This document shows, piece by piece, positions 6,125-7,698 of a stretch of 7,698 bases of DNA. Each line of letters opens with the position of its first letter. The first letter of the stretch is position 1. The DNA lies in contig DAOM01000070.1 of assembly GCA_002501855.1 (NCBI GenBank), positions 1-7,698 of the forward strand. Reading direction: 5' to 3'. The position numbers and the translations under genes are program-made. Origin of the DNA: Candidatus Nitrosopolaris nunavutensis. GTDB taxonomy: Archaea; Thermoproteota; Nitrososphaeria; Nitrososphaerales; Nitrososphaeraceae. The notes beneath the pieces are model-generated. The model did not search any database. It was given only the letters and a program-made list of their open reading frames with translations, and was not told the DNA's origin.

Positions 6125-6859
6125 TTAAGGAAGAATCTTTATTGCATAAACTGGATGCACCTCTGTAATTCCTCCCGGCAACTCAGGCACCTCAATTAGA
6201 TATCTTCCGGTAACCATCACATGCTGTCCTATCTTCGGCAACACAGATCGGAAATCTGGTCCATTATATGCGTAACACGCTCCTACATTTTCTTTACTCT
6301 TACTTGTAACTGGACCTTGGCAAACAGTTTCCATATGCAAGGCAGGGCCTCCGGGGTATTTACTGGCAAACACCTGAGAGTAGCTCCCAGGTCCCAACAT
6401 ATTTTTGTATGGAGGGTCTAAAACTACATTGAAGTTAGCGTCGCCATCATTGTTAAAGTAATTTGTCCATACGACTCTACCCGTTACCGTAACACATTGT
6501 TTTATTACAGTAAATCTAGCTTCTTTTAATGGAAGGATAAAATGATTTAGTTGCGGTAGACATGGACCTCCGTTAGATTTGGAGGAATTAACAGAAGTTA
6601 TTGCTAGTCGGTGAGCGATGGCGATGGCGGCCGCAGAATTATTAGCAGTAGCAGGAGTTAGAGGTTCCGTTCCTATGGGTGGTTGCTCTGCAAATCCTCC
6701 TCCCGCTCCTCCACTCCCTACTCCTGCGTTCCCTGCTTTTGTTGTTGATGACTTCTTGGCTTGACCTAAAAGGATACTATCACTAGCTACAATGGCTAAC
6801 GACGATATTAGCAGCAATACAATTGCTAAGGCTGATACACTACTATTATTTAGTTTCAA
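6125..6859 (-). CDS. Secreted OB-fold-like protein of unknown function
   Basis: A 244-residue exported protein. Residues 1-34 have a Lys near the start and a hydrophobic core (ALAIVLLLISSLAIVA), fitting a Sec signal peptide or N-terminal anchor. Residues 35-90 are a low-complexity linker rich in Gly, Ala, Ser and Thr (GVGSGGAGGGF). The globular part begins near Cys100: CVTVTGRVVW (122-131), DGDANFNVVLDP (138-149), METVCQGPVT (176-185), ACYAYNG (194-200), then GQHVMVTGRYLIEVPE and ITEVHPVYAIKIL at the end. Two 'VTG' strands, a DGD turn, 'VCQGPVT' and a final E-hHPV motif recall a widespread secreted family with an OB-like barrel. Four cysteines (100, 122, 180, 195) could form two disulfides. 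Start is TTG at 6859; a stop lies 12 bases upstream in frame and no ATG serves. A T-run follows the stop. Function is unknown; a role at the cell surface is inferred. Confidence 0.8.
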   Translation of the reverse strand: MKLNNSSVSALAIVLLLISSLAIVASDSILLGQAKKSSTTKAGNAGVGSGGAGGGFAEQPPIGTEPLTPATANNSAAAIAIAHRLAITSVNSSKSNGGPCLPQLNHFILPLKEARFTVIKQCVTVTGRVVWTNYFNNDGDANFNVVLDPPYKNMLGPGSYSQVFASKYPGGPALHMETVCQGPVTSKSKENVGACYAYNGPDFRSVLPKIGQHVMVTGRYLIEVPELPGGITEVHPVYAIKILP

Positions 6860-7481
6860 TAAACATCGTCAAAAATTAATAGCTTAATACATTTGAGGCA
6901 CAGTTGACTAAATGTTGGGATTGCTGTGTGTTCGAATTGCATATGACCATACCATGACATTTAGAGAAGCGTATCAAAAGCAAAAAAGGACTTCTACTTT
7001 GGCCTAGAAATATTGTTCAGAGAAGGAAAGCGCTTGATTGATAGATATACTGCCAAGCAAATCCAGAACCGAGACACTCTAAGCATCCAGTTCTAACGAA
7101 CCCATGCTCAATCAGTTTCTTTTTCAAAACATTGTGCCTTAAGGTCAGACAGCGTTAACGTATAATCTGGATACGCTCGATCGGTATTATTTGTGCCAAA
7201 TACACGTTGCATTCTTGTACCTCAATTAATTCACTGGACCATGTAATTTTGGTAGACTCCTCTTTCAAGGAAAATTCCTCTTGTTAAAAGTTTCTCTATA
7301 AGACGTGATTGATCGTGGGATAGGCGATGTACTGTCTTAATTCCATTTATTATTGGAAAGGACGATAGATTCTATGAACTGCAAAAAAATAATATAGTCA
7401 TCTTTTCTTATTACTTTAGAGTGACCAATCAGACTGTGCATTCAATGTTGAAAGTATTTATGCCAATTTACTCTCTCATTA
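6860..7481. other. Gap with short protein-like fragments only
   Basis: No intact gene is seen. On the plus strand 6965-7096 is open and gives KAKKDFYFGLEILFREGKR then LIDRYTAKQIQNRDTLSIQF, without a usual start near its head. On the minus strand 7017-7154 gives LKKKLIEHGFVRTGCLECLG, faintly like the start of an HNH nuclease, preceded in frame after one TAA by ELIEVQECNVYLAQIIPIER (7155-7283). These overlap on opposite strands, so at most one set can be a true relic. I treat the stretch as decayed or non-coding. Confidence 0.45.
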
Positions 7482-7487
7482 TTTATA
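7482..7487 (+). promoter_or_regulatory. TATA-like box of the membrane-protein gene
   Basis: TTTATA within ATTTATAG lies about 35 bases before the ATG at 7520. Transcription would start near 7510, leaving a leader of roughly 10 bases. This supports the ATG at 7520 over in-frame ATGs further upstream (7448 and 7460). Confidence 0.4.
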
Positions 7488-7519
7488 GGGCATACCCAGC
7501 TTTGCAATCAGCCAGAGGT

Positions 7520-7698
7520 ATGAAACAAACAGTCATGGTTAGCAAACCCAAGCTATTTCTAATAATATCAGCATTGACTACTGCTGTATTATTACCAGTA
7601 GCTATTCTTCCACATATTAACCACCCATTTTTCGTTTACCGCATTTCTATCCATATGGCCAGTATCATAATATCGGTTTTTCTTATTGTAGTCTCGAT
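7520..7698 (+). CDS. Multi-pass membrane protein, N-terminal part only
   Basis: 59 codons are visible before the window ends. After a short basic head (MKQTVMVSKPK) there are two hydrophobic segments: residues 12-30 (LFLIISALTTAVLLPVAIL) and about 42-58 (ISIHMASIIISVFLIVV), joined by a loop PHINHPFFVYR. This is a membrane protein with at least two passes, and the pattern recalls uncharacterised archaeal membrane proteins with a His-Met-Ala-Ser segment in the second helix, but I cannot assign a family. The frame is open upstream to about 7307, including ATGs at 7448 and 7460; ATG at 7520 is preferred because of the TATA-like box at 7482 and because the upstream part is not membrane-like. What follows beyond the window would decide the function. 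Confidence 0.65.
   Translation, partial: MKQTVMVSKPKLFLIISALTTAVLLPVAILPHINHPFFVYRISIHMASIIISVFLIVVS

Noticed and set aside
6221..6421. 66-codon plus-strand frame
   Set aside because: It is antisense to the secreted protein and has no features of its own.
6925..6940. GTTCGAATT, like a tRNA T-loop
   Set aside because: The flanking bases pair only through several wobbles and no acceptor, D or anticodon arms can be found.
7307..7519. Upstream extension of the last gene, containing IGKDDRFYEL, reminiscent of PhoU-like (DUF47) N-termini
   Set aside because: The similarity is only about ten residues, the rest does not follow the family, and a TATA-like box favours the later ATG.
1..7698. CRISPR array, defence island, toxin-antitoxin pair or intact insertion sequence
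   Set aside because: No regularly spaced repeats, no transposase motifs, and no paired small genes were found; the helicase alone is not enough to propose a defence system.

Overview
The window looks like a piece of an archaeal chromosome, most likely from an ammonia-oxidising or related Nitrososphaerota (Thaumarchaeota) organism. This is inferred from AT-rich sequence, archaeal TATA-type boxes instead of -35/-10 promoters, almost no Shine-Dalgarno sites, frequent TTG/GTG starts, an F420-dependent luciferase-like oxidoreductase, and short T-tracts as likely terminators. I cannot name the genus from sequence alone. There is no rRNA, clear tRNA, CRISPR array, intact insertion sequence or toxin-antitoxin pair.

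Layout. 1-491 (minus): 5'-truncated view of a universal stress protein (the C-terminus lies outside the window). 505-672 (minus): a start-less, membrane-segment-like reading frame just upstream of it. 714-742: palindromes next to a TATA-like element that could control this minus-strand unit. 872-1504 (minus): a stand-alone GNAT acetyltransferase of the type usually fused to a nitrilase-like hydrolase, with a hairpin just after its stop. 1505-1979: a gap with no convincing gene. 2040-4001 (plus): a 653-residue XPD/DinG-like superfamily 2 helicase with a cysteine-rich, possibly iron-sulfur, segment. 4002-4576: a decayed stretch with a ribbon-helix-helix-like remnant and an inverted repeat pair. 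4577-4762 (plus): a small charged protein with its own TATA box and a dyad; its reading seems to continue after a frameshift to 4869. 4932-5918 (minus): an F420-dependent LLM-class oxidoreductase of the glucose-6-phosphate dehydrogenase-like group. 6125-6859 (minus): a secreted OB-fold-like protein. 6860-7519: a mostly non-coding stretch with short protein-like fragments. 7520-7698 (plus): the start of a multi-pass membrane protein that runs off the window.

The genes appear to be separate transcription units, each with its own upstream TATA-like element and wide spacing; only the 505-672 frame and the stress protein are close enough to be an operon. I see no multi-gene system. The proteins point to stress response, nucleic-acid repair or unwinding, F420 redox chemistry and envelope functions, but nothing in the layout ties them into one pathway. 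The most unusual items are the DEGH-box helicase, the solo GNAT, the LLM oxidoreductase that seems to lack the sugar-phosphate site, and the small regulated frame at 4577 with its apparent frameshift.
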